A DNA stretch of 64,000 bases from G963676655 sp963676655 (lineage in GTDB: Bacteria > Verrucomicrobiota > Lentisphaeria > Victivallales > Victivallaceae). Below are positions 31,046 through 40,056 of this stretch, piece after piece (positions within the stretch are counted from its first letter, which is position 1; each line of letters opens with the position of its first letter). The notes below the pieces were generated by a model. That model saw only the letters and a list, made by a program, of their open reading frames with translations. It did no database searches and had not been told where the DNA came from. Location of the stretch: contig CAXXKX010000003.1 in assembly GCA_963676655.2 (NCBI GenBank), positions 3,906,001 to 3,970,000 on the forward strand, in the 5' to 3' direction. Made by a program: the position numbers and the translations under genes.

Positions 31046-31705
31046 ATGCCCGTTGAACCTAAAATTTTCTTTTTTGATATGGATCATACTCTGATCAATA
31101 ATGACTGTGATGTATCCTGGAAGCAGTTTGCGGTGGCCGAGGGATTGGCCCCGGTTGAAGACCTCAAGGAGGCTGATCGTTTTTTTGCGCTTTATGAAGC
31201 TGGAAAGCTGCCGGTTGATGATTTTATGCTGTTCCAGTTGAGCGAATTTGCCGGTCGGACGGTTGATGAAATGAAAGAGTGGTCATTGAAGCATTTTGAA
31301 GAAGTCGTCAAAGAACGGATTTACGCGGACGCGATTAATGAGATCGAGAGAGTAAGGCAAAAAGGAGTGGTCGCGGTATTGTCTGCGACCAACAGTATAT
31401 TGTGTCAGCCGCTGGCGGATTATCTTGGGATCGAACATGTCGAAGCCACTGAACTGGAGGTTGTTGACGGCTTGTTTACCGGCAAGCTCAGTGCGGAATA
31501 CCGTTGCGGCGAAGGTAAGGTCCCGGCCGCCAGGGATTTCTGTAAAGCTCACGGCACCGACCTGGATGAGGCCGCCTATTATGGCGACAGTTATTCCGAT
31601 CGTTTCGTTCTTGGCGCGGTTGGATTTCCCTATGCTGTAAATCCCAACTATCGACTGTTGGAACTGGCCGGGAAAAAGAACTGGCCAATTTTAAATTGGA
31701 AATAA
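31046..31705 (+). CDS. HAD-superfamily phosphatase, subfamily IB (SerB-like)
   Basis: A 219-aa cytoplasmic hydrolase. ATG 31046 is chosen over GTG 31028 because AGGAGA (31033-31038) lies 7 bases before it. The nucleophile motif is DMDHT, with Asp11 as nucleophile and Asp13 as acid/base. VLSATNS around residues 110-117 supplies the motif II Ser/Thr, a lysine follows in the GEGK stretch, and YYGDSYSD holds the motif IV aspartates. It fits the HAD-IB group of phosphoserine-phosphatase-like enzymes; the substrate is not determined. The ribosome site overlaps the end of the large secreted protein gene. Confidence 0.85.
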   Translation: MPVEPKIFFFDMDHTLINNDCDVSWKQFAVAEGLAPVEDLKEADRFFALYEAGKLPVDDFMLFQLSEFAGRTVDEMKEWSLKHFEEVVKERIYADAINEIERVRQKGVVAVLSATNSILCQPLADYLGIEHVEATELEVVDGLFTGKLSAEYRCGEGKVPAARDFCKAHGTDLDEAAYYGDSYSDRFVLGAVGFPYAVNPNYRLLELAGKKNWPILNWK

Positions 31706-31726
31706 ACTTTCTTCTGAGAGTTTTAT

Positions 31727-33967
31727 ATGGCAAAGAAGCATATCATTTCTCAACTTGGCGCAATCATTGTGCTAATGATCTTAAGTTGGCTCTTTGGTGT
31801 GGCTGTAAGCCTGAATTTCTTTAATATTAGATACCTTAATCCGGTTTTTCATAAAATAATTTGTGAAGACAACTCTAATCCGGTTGTAATCATTGTCTGT
31901 TCCATTGCTTTTGTTGCTGCTTCATTTTTTTTCATGAAAAGGTTATCTGAAAATATTAACCTGAGTAAATATCTTAAAACAATTGCGCCAATCGTTTTTT
32001 TCTGTCTGTATCTTGTCGGATTCTCTCATGGTTTTTGGGAACCAATATTATTTGTGATGGTTATGACCGTAACGGTTTTTCGATTGAGCTTGATTATGCG
32101 ATTGCCACTTAGGGTTCCCTTGATAAGATGCTCCAGTCGGATGGTTCTGATTTCTATCACAGGATTGTTTTTCCTGTTTGCCGTTTACGGGTTTGCTTTG
32201 CAGCGCAAAGCGCTTGACGTCATGTATTTTACTTTTTATGACTGGGGAGAGTTTCTGACGATAGCTGAAAATTCTCTTAAAGGGAATTGGTTTGTAACAA
32301 ATGTTACAGTTCCGGGAAGAAATTTTCTGTCGGTGCATTTTGCTCCTGGTTCGTTGTTGCTGATGATTGCTTATGTCTGGATTTTTCCGGGAGTCAACGC
32401 TTTTTTTGTCATGAATTCGGCTTTGATCTATACAATGCCTCCTTTGACTTATGTTTTGGCTAGAAAACTAAAACTCTCAAAAGATTCATCTTTGATTTTA
32501 AGCATTGCCGCTTTCCTTTCCCCGTCTCTTGCTAACCTTAATTTGACCAGTTTCCACGGCTTTCATGTTATTTCGTTTATGATCCCGACTTTATTGATAT
32601 TCTTTATCTTGCTTGAAAAAAAACATTTCTCCACTGCTTTTTTTGTCTTTTTATTCAGCTTGACAATCAAAGAAACTGTCGGCGCATTCTGGGTTGGAAT
32701 GGGGATAATCCTGTTCATAGAGAAATATCGCAAGCTTGGGATTACGGTCAGTATTATCGGAGGACTCTATATGGTGTTGGCCATGAAATTTTTCATGCCG
32801 CCTGTGCCCGGAGTTTCCGGGTATATGTTTCTGGATCGTTACGGACACCTTGGAAGTACTTTGTCGGAGGTGGCTCTTTCGCCGATAATACGGCCATCCG
32901 CTTTTTGGGGTAGTTTGATGCGAACAGATTGCGTATATTTTATTCTGTTGTTGATTCTTCCGTTTTTTGTTTTAGTCATAAGAAGGCCGTTGCTATTTCT
33001 GGGAGCGTTGGTGACTTTGGCTTTTATCTGTGTCCAGCAGTCGACCAGGTTTCAAAACATATCAGCTCAATATCAGACTGAAGCAATGACCCTTGCGTGT
33101 ATTTGCGCTGTTTACGCGACGGCTGACATAATGAGAAACCGGCGTATTTGGGTTGATCAGATATTTTCTTTGGGGATTGACTGCTATATATCCAGACGCC
33201 GCCGCCTGTTTGCGGCGTTGAGCGCAACGTTGTGTTCCGCTTTGTTATGTAATTGTTTTTTTGCGGAAAACGACTGGAGTAAAAACTCCTTCAGCCTGCA
33301 GCGCAAGAAGAAAGACTGGACAAAGGAAATCGCAGAGGTTCGTTCCCTGATTCCCAAGGACGTGGCAATGAACGCGACTTATCACCTTGCTCCTCACTTT
33401 ATATCCCGGAACGATGTCTATGCGTCGTTGGATGGACCGCTGGATTATGTACTGCTTGACCTGGACGATCCGTATAACTATCCGCATAAGCTGATGAATT
33501 TGCGTAAGAAACTGCTTGAATCGGACAAATATGATGTTGCCTGTAACCGGGCTTTCAGTAATAATCATTTTATGCTTTTTGTTCCTGCCAAAGGAGCCCC
33601 GAAGCATAAGCGGACGCCGCGAATCTTTCATTTGACAGACAAACAGTGGCCTTTTACCGGAAACGAGGTCAACGTGCCGGGAGCTGACGACTTCAGTTTC
33701 CGGGCCGCTTTGCGTAAAGATAACAATCGGCGTTATATTATGCTGTTTACCAGATTGAAGCGTAAAATCGATTACGACATCAAGATCACTGCGGTCATTT
33801 CAGACGGATCAAGACAGCTTTTTTACGCCAATTACTTTGGCGATGCTTTACAGCCGGCTTATATGCGGCGTCCCGGAGATGTATATTTAATGCTCCTGCC
33901 GGTTCCGGCAGACTGGTCGCAAGTTAAATCGTGCCAGGTTAAAGTAGACAGGAAACGACTGCGATGA
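31727..33967 (+). CDS. DUF2079 family polytopic membrane protein
   Basis: A 746-aa inner-membrane protein. Residues 1-500 contain about a dozen hydrophobic segments. The segment DWGEFLTIAENSL followed by FLSVHFAPGSLLLMIAYVWIFPG, and later FSLTIKETVGAFWVGMGIILF, match the pattern of DUF2079 proteins, which resemble GT-C glycosyltransferases. Residues about 520-746 are soluble and probably periplasmic. Biochemical function is unknown; a role in surface glycan assembly is an inference from the fold. Its stop overlaps the next start (ATGA at 33964-33967). Confidence 0.75.
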   Translation: MAKKHIISQLGAIIVLMILSWLFGVAVSLNFFNIRYLNPVFHKIICEDNSNPVVIIVCSIAFVAASFFFMKRLSENINLSKYLKTIAPIVFFCLYLVGFSHGFWEPILFVMVMTVTVFRLSLIMRLPLRVPLIRCSSRMVLISITGLFFLFAVYGFALQRKALDVMYFTFYDWGEFLTIAENSLKGNWFVTNVTVPGRNFLSVHFAPGSLLLMIAYVWIFPGVNAFFVMNSALIYTMPPLTYVLARKLKLSKDSSLILSIAAFLSPSLANLNLTSFHGFHVISFMIPTLLIFFILLEKKHFSTAFFVFLFSLTIKETVGAFWVGMGIILFIEKYRKLGITVSIIGGLYMVLAMKFFMPPVPGVSGYMFLDRYGHLGSTLSEVALSPIIRPSAFWGSLMRTDCVYFILLLILPFFVLVIRRPLLFLGALVTLAFICVQQSTRFQNISAQYQTEAMTLACICAVYATADIMRNRRIWVDQIFSLGIDCYISRRRRLFAALSATLCSALLCNCFFAENDWSKNSFSLQRKKKDWTKEIAEVRSLIPKDVAMNATYHLAPHFISRNDVYASLDGPLDYVLLDLDDPYNYPHKLMNLRKKLLESDKYDVACNRAFSNNHFMLFVPAKGAPKHKRTPRIFHLTDKQWPFTGNEVNVPGADDFSFRAALRKDNNRRYIMLFTRLKRKIDYDIKITAVISDGSRQLFYANYFGDALQPAYMRRPGDVYLMLLPVPADWSQVKSCQVKVDRKRLR

Positions 33968-34284
33968 AACAACTATCCAGAAGAATTTGTTTACTCTTCA
34001 ATCTTATGATGCCGGGGCTTGGACTGATTTCCTTTGGCAGAATTAAAAGTGGTGTTGCTCAACTTCTTTTGGCTCTTGTTGCGTTTATTATGGCTTTAGT
34101 GGCGGCGGTTTGGCCGATTTTGCATAATGTTTTAAATCTGTTGGACGATCCGAATGCAAAATTTCAAAATCCTGATTTGACTGCTTTTACTGCTTGGGCC
34201 GTTGTTGTAATAGCCGTTTGGATATGGTCAACTGTGGAGATTTTTATTTGCTATAAGCCGCAGAAAGAGTCATCAAAAGATTAA
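33964..34284 (+). CDS. small membrane protein of unknown function
   Basis: A 106-aa protein with two or three hydrophobic segments (about 7-24, 30-52 and 74-95) and a charged C-terminus (PQKESSKD). The start overlaps the DUF2079 gene by 4 bases, suggesting translational coupling and a joint role. The stop codons of this gene and the convergent sugar kinase overlap within the palindrome TTAA at 34281-34284. No family recognised. Confidence 0.7.
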   Translation: MKQLSRRICLLFNLMMPGLGLISFGRIKSGVAQLLLALVAFIMALVAAVWPILHNVLNLLDDPNAKFQNPDLTAFTAWAVVVIAVWIWSTVEIFICYKPQKESSKD

Positions 34285-35222
34285 CTTATCCGGCTGATCT
34301 TTATTTTGCTTTGAAGTTTCACCGCCGTTGCCGGATCAAACTCGGCGCATCGCTCAGTCAAACAGTTGGCGGATGCGGCAGCCAGCGCGGAGGCAAACGC
34401 GATTTCCGGTTCATCGCCGTCCAGATAACGGCTGAACATCACCCCTGAAGCGGTATCTCCGCAGCCAAGTGGATTGATTACCTTGTCCAGTACCGGCAGT
34501 TCCAGTGAAAAGAATTTATCATCAAAACCGATATACGCGGCTCCGGGACCATCGGTGATTGCCACAACCTTGACCGGATAGTTATCAAGTATTTTGCTGA
34601 TACCGGCTTGAACTTCAGTTTTTCCGGTGATTCCAGACAGTTCATCCCGGTTGATTTTGAATATTTCTACTCCGATTTTCAGAGTCTCTTCGGTATCCTG
34701 CCAGGCGTCATAGATGACCGGCAGATTGTTTTGAGCTGCCAGTTTTACCAGTCTTAGGTAAAGACTTTCCGCGCCCGGCGGAACCGTGCCGCAGAGTGCG
34801 ATGCCACGACATTGCGGCAGCAGATCCGTGAATTTTTTGAGCAGTTCATCAACGTCTTTTTCTTCGACCGGGCCCGGCGGCTCAATCAGTTCGGTCATGG
34901 TTGAACTTTTCAAACACAGACAGGTCGTACAGGTACGCAGAATTGAATCCGGTTTAACCGTTACATGTGGGAAATTCAGTTCATCCAGCCCTTCGCATAA
35001 CATTTCTCCGGTTCTGCCGCCGGCAAATTGGAATAACAGACAATCCCCGCCAATCAGGGATACCGCCTTACAGAAATTAATTCCCTTGCCGGCCGGGAAG
35101 GTAACTCGGCGTTGAGCCCGGTTGATTTCTCCCTTTGTCAGATTGTCGAAAAACAAAGTTTTCTGCCAGGCCGCGTTCGGACCGAAAACGAAAATATATT
35201 CTTTCTCAGGATTTATCTTCAT
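34281..35222 (-). CDS. PfkB-family sugar-phosphate kinase (1-phosphofructokinase-like)
   Basis: A 313-aa cytoplasmic kinase of the ribokinase/PfkB family. The N-terminal substrate pattern (FGPNAAWQKTLFF) and the glycine motif FPAGKGINFCKAVSLIGGD are typical of 1-phosphofructokinase and tagatose-6-phosphate kinase. The C-terminal signature PLGCGDTASG at 251-260 holds the anion hole and the catalytic base Asp256. The start overlaps the stop of the upstream GH43-like gene (ATGA), so the two are a coupled pair in which the kinase probably phosphorylates a sugar released by its partner. The exact substrate is unknown. Confidence 0.85.
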   Translation of the reverse strand: MKINPEKEYIFVFGPNAAWQKTLFFDNLTKGEINRAQRRVTFPAGKGINFCKAVSLIGGDCLLFQFAGGRTGEMLCEGLDELNFPHVTVKPDSILRTCTTCLCLKSSTMTELIEPPGPVEEKDVDELLKKFTDLLPQCRGIALCGTVPPGAESLYLRLVKLAAQNNLPVIYDAWQDTEETLKIGVEIFKINRDELSGITGKTEVQAGISKILDNYPVKVVAITDGPGAAYIGFDDKFFSLELPVLDKVINPLGCGDTASGVMFSRYLDGDEPEIAFASALAAASANCLTERCAEFDPATAVKLQSKIKISRIS

Positions 35223-36364
35223 CCGTTAAATTCAACTTTTACATGCAGATTATATGATTCAGGGGCATGCGGAATTGGTTGAATAGCACAAAAGAGAACG
35301 GAAGGACGGCCGTCATCCAAATACAACTGGGGACGTTCAAGTCGAAAAGGCATAAACTCTCTGCCGTCGTCAAAAATCAGTTCCCGGGTTAAGCCTACTG
35401 CCGGTTCGCAGCTTTTCCAGTCGATTCCGTTCTCGCTTTGGTAAAGCATCAGCGAACGGGCCGGTTCCGCATGATATGCGTCCATATCTTTCAATAAAGC
35501 GTATAATTTATTACCCTGACTCCAGATAAAAGGATCTTCCAGAGAAAATCCGGTTTCCCCGGTTGCAAATAACGGTTCCGGATGTTTGACAAATGGTCCG
35601 AGCGGAGAATCTGCAAAGGCCACACTGTGAAGAACCGGACCGCCGCGCGGCATCCGGGATTTTGTGCCGCAGCCTTTGTACATCATAATGAAACGTCCGT
35701 CCGGCATGCGGCAACAGCTTGGGTTGGCTACCATAAGTTCATCCCAGGTTCCCGGTGTGACGTCCAGTACTGGACGGTCAAAACGCTGCCAGGGCCCGGC
35801 CGGGGTATCCGCAACCGCAACTCCGATACGCTGTTGATTACGATGATTCCACCAGAATGCGAATGCCGCTTCGGTTGGATTAACGCTGGTGTCATCGAAT
35901 GATTCATGCCATGATTCGACTGAAGTATCCGGCCCTTTCTTTAATATTTCATCGCTGGCATTTGCCGCGAAATCGCGACATTTCCGCCACCATTCGTTGA
36001 ATTCGGCGGTTGGAGGTTCCTCGTTAAGTTCGTTCCCCATATAATAGAGATAATATTTGCCGTTATCCTCAATAATGTTGGGATTATGAGTGCAGGCTCC
36101 GTCCCAGTAACCGTTGCCGCGACGGGGCAGGGCGATATATTCAAATTCGAAAGGTCCGAGCGGGTCGTCAGAAACCGCGCATGCTATCTCGGAATCAACA
36201 ACCCATGATTCAAAGGAGTACTTTGCCGTTTTCGGCCAGCGTGAGTAAAATATGCGGTAACGTCCGTCCGGACAGCTGGTCATGCTGCCGCCCCAGACAA
36301 AATATTCTTCCTGACGGAGAGTGGAATGTGATAATACCGGCCTGACGGAAAATGCGGTTTTCAT
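35219..36364 (-). CDS. GH43-like five-bladed beta-propeller glycosidase
   Basis: A 381-aa protein without a signal peptide, so probably cytoplasmic. Repeated sheet motifs typical of GH43/GH130-type propellers are visible: VWGGSMTSCPDGRYRIFYSR, WDGACTHNPNIIEDNGKYYLYYMG, MVANPSCCRMPDGRFIMMYKG and FSLEDPFIWSQGNKLYALLKD. The acidic residues in these strands are candidates for catalysis, but I cannot assign the subfamily or the substrate. It starts 26 bp after prfA on the same strand and overlaps the PfkB kinase by 4 bases. Confidence 0.78.
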   Translation of the reverse strand: MKTAFSVRPVLSHSTLRQEEYFVWGGSMTSCPDGRYRIFYSRWPKTAKYSFESWVVDSEIACAVSDDPLGPFEFEYIALPRRGNGYWDGACTHNPNIIEDNGKYYLYYMGNELNEEPPTAEFNEWWRKCRDFAANASDEILKKGPDTSVESWHESFDDTSVNPTEAAFAFWWNHRNQQRIGVAVADTPAGPWQRFDRPVLDVTPGTWDELMVANPSCCRMPDGRFIMMYKGCGTKSRMPRGGPVLHSVAFADSPLGPFVKHPEPLFATGETGFSLEDPFIWSQGNKLYALLKDMDAYHAEPARSLMLYQSENGIDWKSCEPAVGLTRELIFDDGREFMPFRLERPQLYLDDGRPSVLFCAIQPIPHAPESYNLHVKVEFNG

Positions 36365-36390
36365 GCTGTTATCTTTCGGGATGGGATTAT

Positions 36391-37515
36391 TTATTCTTCA
36401 GTCTCAACTTCAAGTTCTGCGGCTGGTTCATCAAAGTTGAGCTCCGCCAGACGCCGCTGGCAGTCAATGTCAATGATTTTATCCAGCAGGATATCCAGCT
36501 CGCCTTCCATTACTTTGGTAAGATAATACAAGGTCAGATTATAACGGTGGTCGGTAATTCTGTTTTGCGGAAAATTATAGGTGCGAATACGTTCACTGCG
36601 ATCTCCGGAGCCAACCTGTGCCCGACGGGCATCTGCTTGTTTATCTGCTTCTTCACGTTGTTTTTGTTCCAACAGTCTGGCCCGCAAAATTCGCATTGCT
36701 ATTTCTTTGTTGCGATGCTGAGATTTTTCCTGTTGACTGACTACGACAAGACCTGTCGGTTCGTGGGTGATCCGGACCGCTGAATCAGTGGTGTTGACGC
36801 ATTGACCGCCAGGGCCGGAAGCGCGGAAAACATCGATTCTCAAGTCTTCCGGGTCGATGTGCAGTTCAACTTCCTGTGCTTCCGGTAAAACTGATACGGT
36901 CACTGTTGAAGTGTGAATACGTCCACCGGATTCGGTAACCGGAATACGTTGTACGCGGTGTACTCCGCTTTCGTATTTTAAATGAGAATAAACGTCATCT
37001 CCGCTGAGAGAGAAAGACACACTTTTGATTCCGCCAAGATCGCTTGACGAATACTCAAGGATTTCCTGTTTCCAGTTCTGGGTTTCTCCGTAGCGGGTGT
37101 AAAGTCGATATAAGTCTCCGGCGAACAGAGCAGATTCGTCACCGCCGGCGGCGGGACGGATTTCGACTATAATATTTCTGGAATCGTTGGGATCGGGAGG
37201 AAGTAGTGCAAGTTGTATATCGCTTCTGAGAGCATCAATTTCAGCTTCAAGGGACAACATTTCCTGTTCAATCAAGCCGCGAAGTTCGGAGTCTTCCTCT
37301 TCTCGTAGCATTCCGTGAACTTCGGCTAAAGATTCAATTGATGCGCACCAGCGGTCGTAATCGTTAAAAAGGTCTGCCAGTTTGCGGTGTTCTGAAGATA
37401 CCCGGCGTGATTCCCGGTGATCTGAATATACACGGGGGTCTGCAAGTCTTGCTTCAAGTTCTTTGAAGCGTGACCTCAGTTCTGTTATATAACGAGATAT
37501 ATCTTCGGGTTGCAT
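36391..37515 (-). CDS. prfA: peptide chain release factor 1
   Basis: Recognises UAA and UAG and triggers peptide release on the ribosome. It is 374 aa. The anticodon-like tripeptide is Pro192-Val-Thr194 (PxT class, thus RF1 rather than RF2), and the catalytic GGQ is at 236-238 in RASGPGGQCVNTTDSAVR. The N-terminal helical domain and the C-terminal KVMEGELDILLDKII tail are as expected. It follows rpmE, a frequent pairing, with a hairpin between them. Confidence 0.96.
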   Translation of the reverse strand: MQPEDISRYITELRSRFKELEARLADPRVYSDHRESRRVSSEHRKLADLFNDYDRWCASIESLAEVHGMLREEEDSELRGLIEQEMLSLEAEIDALRSDIQLALLPPDPNDSRNIIVEIRPAAGGDESALFAGDLYRLYTRYGETQNWKQEILEYSSSDLGGIKSVSFSLSGDDVYSHLKYESGVHRVQRIPVTESGGRIHTSTVTVSVLPEAQEVELHIDPEDLRIDVFRASGPGGQCVNTTDSAVRITHEPTGLVVVSQQEKSQHRNKEIAMRILRARLLEQKQREEADKQADARRAQVGSGDRSERIRTYNFPQNRITDHRYNLTLYYLTKVMEGELDILLDKIIDIDCQRRLAELNFDEPAAELEVETEE

Positions 37516-37533
37516 AGACCTTTTTAGTAATTA

Positions 37534-37578
37534 TAATAAAAAAAGCCGACCGGACTAGTGTAATAGACTCGGCCGGCT
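37534..37578 (-). terminator. terminator or attenuating hairpin between rpmE and prfA
   Basis: On the minus strand AGCCGGCCGA pairs with TCCGGTCGGCT across a 14-base loop (37544-37578), followed by a T run at 37534-37543. It ends rpmE transcripts at least in part; read-through would feed prfA. Confidence 0.8.
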
Positions 37579-37586
37579 GTTTAAAT

Positions 37587-37787
37587 TTATCCAACGCCAT
37601 AGCGTTTTTTAAATTTCTCAATACGTCCGGCTGTATCGACAAATTTCTGTGTTCCGGTGAAAAACGGATGACATTTTGCGCAGATACCGACTTTAGTTTC
37701 CGGAACTGTTGAATTGTTTTCCCATACTTCGCCACAAGCACAAATTACTTTTGCCGGGCCATACTTAGGATGTAAATCCTTTTTCAT
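37587..37787 (-). CDS. rpmE: ribosomal protein L31 (zinc-binding type)
   Basis: A 66-aa large-subunit ribosomal protein. I prefer the ATG at 37787 (MKKDLHPKYG) to the one at 37793: AAGGA is then 8 bases upstream and the N-terminus matches the family. Zinc ligands are Cys16, Cys18, Cys36 and Cys39 (CxC and CxxC), the C+ form. It is the first gene before prfA, with a consensus promoter upstream. Confidence 0.95.
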   Translation of the reverse strand: MKKDLHPKYGPAKVICACGEVWENNSTVPETKVGICAKCHPFFTGTQKFVDTAGRIEKFKKRYGVG

Positions 37788-37844
37788 TTTCATATTCCTT
37801 TCAAAAAGACTAAAATATTTTCCGTATTGACATCATGAACTCCT

Positions 37845-37873
37845 AATATACACTATTATAATATAAATGTCAA
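37845..37873 (-). promoter_or_regulatory. sigma-70 promoter for rpmE
   Basis: On the minus strand TTGACA (37873-37868), 17-base spacer, TATATT (37850-37845). Near-perfect consensus. Confidence 0.75.
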
Positions 37874-38015
37874 ATTCTAATTTAGTTAAAAAGTGCAATT
37901 AAAAGAATTCGGAAAAGAATTATTGATTTGTCATTTTTAAATTAACCGTTATTAAGTTTAAATATATTATTATTAGTATATTACTATTTTTTATTAAACT
38001 ACATTTTAATTATAT

Positions 38016-38044
38016 TTGACAAATCTACTTTCAACAATTATATT
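38016..38044 (+). promoter_or_regulatory. sigma-70 promoter for the RAYT transposase
   Basis: TTGACA (38016-38021), 17-base spacer, TATATT (38039-38044), 33 bases before the start. Unusually good for a transposase gene, which is normally weakly expressed. Confidence 0.6.
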
Positions 38045-38077
38045 AACTGTAAAGTTGTCAACAATGAAGGAAAAATC

Positions 38078-39061
38078 ATGGCTGGACGCGGAACAAGAAT
38101 GAAAGTTCGAGACGAAGGATGCTATTACCATCTGATTAATAGGACCTCTGGTTGTAGAGGCGAAAGGCCGTTCAATCGGGTCGATATGGAATACGGCTTT
38201 CGACTGCTCCAAAATCTATGCGAATATTTTCTGATCGAGGTGGTTTCCGCCGCTTGGATGGGCAACCATTTTCATGTAGTCGTTTATGCTCCAGGACCAT
38301 ACGAATTGCCGTTGATTGAGGATATTGCTAAACGTCATAACAATTATTACAGCAGTATGTTAGATAAGTTCACTTACGCACCAAAACAAATGCCAAAGAT
38401 CAATCCGGACAATACTGAACTTTGTCGTGAAGTAGGTCTGAAAATGATCGATATCAGTTATTTCATGCGGGCTTTCCAACAACGCTTTACTGTCGTCTAC
38501 AACCAATCCCGCGACCGCATCGGCAAACTATGGGCCAATAAATTCAAAAGCGTTATTCTTGACCGTCGCAATTCCTTGGAAGCGTGCGTCTTATACGTAG
38601 AACTCAACCCTGTCAGAGCCGGATTGACTACCGATCCAGCCGACTATCATTTCACGACTTGGGGACGGTATTGTGGTACCGGGAAACACATTTTTCAAGC
38701 AAATTTCGTCAAGCACCTCAAACAAAATATCTGGCATCGGGACACCTCGGAATGGAGCGATAACGATCTTTTCAACTATTTCCGGAGTGAACTGGCGAGA
38801 ATCGTTGCCGCTGAAAGCGGAGCCTCCAGCAAAGAGATATTTGAGGCGCAGGAACAAGCCAAACGTAAAGAATCGATGCCGGTACGCTTCCTGCGACGTA
38901 CCCGGCATTTCAGCGACGGAGCGATTCTTGGCTCAAAACTATTCATCCGTGAAATTGGTAGTAGGTTCGACAAACCTGATCAAGTAAACAAGAAACAACT
39001 GAGTCGCGGAGTTGGGCCTGCTGGAGCCGTCATCTACTGCTTCAGGAAGCTGCAAAATTGA
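38078..39061 (+). CDS. REP-associated tyrosine transposase (Y1/RAYT family)
   Basis: A 327-aa HUH-type single-strand transposase. The HUH motif is His64-Phe-His66 in MGNHFHVVVYAP. Tyr141 in RFTVVYNQ is the probable nucleophile. YVELNPVRAG at 173-182 is the hallmark of this family. The N-terminus (DEGCYYHLINRTSGCRGERPF) also fits. RAYTs bind and move palindromic REP sequences rather than themselves, so this gene is a good candidate for having spread the hairpin repeats at about 23.4 kb and perhaps 18.2 kb. About 110 extra C-terminal residues compared with short members include a helical, possibly DNA-binding, part. AAGGA precedes the ATG. Confidence 0.9.
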   Translation: MAGRGTRMKVRDEGCYYHLINRTSGCRGERPFNRVDMEYGFRLLQNLCEYFLIEVVSAAWMGNHFHVVVYAPGPYELPLIEDIAKRHNNYYSSMLDKFTYAPKQMPKINPDNTELCREVGLKMIDISYFMRAFQQRFTVVYNQSRDRIGKLWANKFKSVILDRRNSLEACVLYVELNPVRAGLTTDPADYHFTTWGRYCGTGKHIFQANFVKHLKQNIWHRDTSEWSDNDLFNYFRSELARIVAAESGASSKEIFEAQEQAKRKESMPVRFLRRTRHFSDGAILGSKLFIREIGSRFDKPDQVNKKQLSRGVGPAGAVIYCFRKLQN

Positions 39062-39084
39062 TTATGTATATGGTTAAAAATAAA

Positions 39085-39114
39085 AAACCGCAATTCAAGA
39101 TAGAACTGCGGTTT
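39085..39114 (-). terminator. Rho-independent terminator for the acidic zinc-ribbon gene
   Basis: AAACCGCAATTC (39085-39096) pairs with GAACTGCGGTTT (39103-39114), one mismatch. On the minus strand it is followed by a T-rich run. Confidence 0.85.
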
Positions 39115-39137
39115 CCAGATCAATAACTTCTAATCAA

Positions 39138-39443
39138 TTAACGGTCAAAATCGTCATCGTCATCATCGTCGAAATCATCATCATCATCGTCAAGACCATC
39201 AGTTAGGTCATCGTCGAAATCATCAAATCCTTCGTCATCAAATTCATCATCTTCAAAATCGTCGAAATCATCTTCAACATCACTTTCCGGACCGAGGTCG
39301 ATATCCTCATCGTCAAGCATTTCATCCTCAAAAATAGATGAAGCCGCAGTTATTACGGATCCGCATTCCGGACAGCACCCGTCTTCTGCTTCGATAGAAC
39401 TCTCACTTACTTCGATGTGGCAATATGGACAGAGTGTACCCAT
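39138..39443 (-). CDS. small zinc-ribbon protein with very acidic tail
   Basis: A 101-aa protein. CPYC (5-8) and CPEC (24-27) form a zinc ribbon. From residue about 38 to the end almost every residue is Asp, Glu or Phe, with runs such as DDFDDFEDDEFDDEGFDDF. Such an acidic tail could mimic nucleic acid, bind basic proteins or hold divalent cations. It has its own consensus promoter and terminator and an AGGAGG ribosome site, so it is probably well expressed. No family assigned; function unknown. Confidence 0.8.
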   Translation of the reverse strand: MGTLCPYCHIEVSESSIEAEDGCCPECGSVITAASSIFEDEMLDDEDIDLGPESDVEDDFDDFEDDEFDDEGFDDFDDDLTDGLDDDDDDFDDDDDDDFDR

Positions 39444-39748
39444 TTGAAAACCTCCTCTTTGGGGTTGTTTTTTACAAATTTATTCAATTCTTTCCCGTAT
39501 TATATTTATTTTATTTGAAATGTCAACAACAAATTCTCAAGTTTTGCAAAAAAAAAGCTATTTTTTTTAGAGTCAACCTCAAGTTTAGACTTGAAAACAT
39601 AGCGTTTTCTCGTTAGATTGATGGGGTTGTTTTGCCAGATACTGTAAGAATGGTATTTGTATACCTGCCGAATGCCGGAGACTGTTCAACTATTTTGCTT
39701 GATCATAACTGGAGTATCGCTTGGAACGAAAAAGGAAAGGTGGATAAG
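39444..39748. other. 305-bp AT-rich divergent intergenic region
   Basis: Holds the promoter of the acidic zinc-ribbon gene (39499-39526) and the upstream region of the cupin-rhaB operon. The frame of the cupin continues upstream to 39632, but there is no good start or ribosome site there. No other structure seen. Confidence 0.5.
39499..39526 (-). promoter_or_regulatory. consensus sigma-70 promoter for the acidic zinc-ribbon gene
   Basis: On the minus strand TTGACA (39526-39521), 16-base spacer, TATAAT (39504-39499). Both boxes match consensus exactly. Confidence 0.75.
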
Positions 39749-40021
39749 ATGTCTGAGATTATTGTTAAGAAATTGTCTGCAGAGGAATTGGATGCAATGG
39801 GAGTCTCTAACTGGCCGATTTGGGAAAAGGAAGCTTCAAGCTTTCCCTGGAGCTACAGCGAAAAAGAGTCCTGTTTGATTTTGGCCGGAAAAGTGACGGT
39901 GACTCCTGACGGAGGAGCTCCGGTTTCTTTCGGAGCTGGTGATTTTGTGGTTTTCCCTGCAGGGATGTCGTGTACCTGGAATATTATCGAAGACGTCAGG
40001 AAACATTATAAATTCGGATAA
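39749..40021 (+). CDS. small cupin-domain protein (DUF861/Cupin_3-like)
   Basis: ATG 39749 is chosen because AGGAAAGGTGG lies 5 bases upstream, giving 90 aa; the open frame extends further up without a plausible start. The protein is a single cupin barrel: SYSEKESCLILAGKVTVTPDG and FGAGDFVVFPAGMSCTWNI are the two conserved strands of the DUF861 group, some members of which act in ureidoglycolate or ethanolamine metabolism. It is 35 bp upstream of rhaB and probably cotranscribed, suggesting a role in handling a sugar. Enzyme activity is not established. Confidence 0.8.
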   Translation: MSEIIVKKLSAEELDAMGVSNWPIWEKEASSFPWSYSEKESCLILAGKVTVTPDGGAPVSFGAGDFVVFPAGMSCTWNIIEDVRKHYKFG

Positions 40022-40056
40022 ATTCAATATATACACTCCAAAGAAAGAATTAAGTT

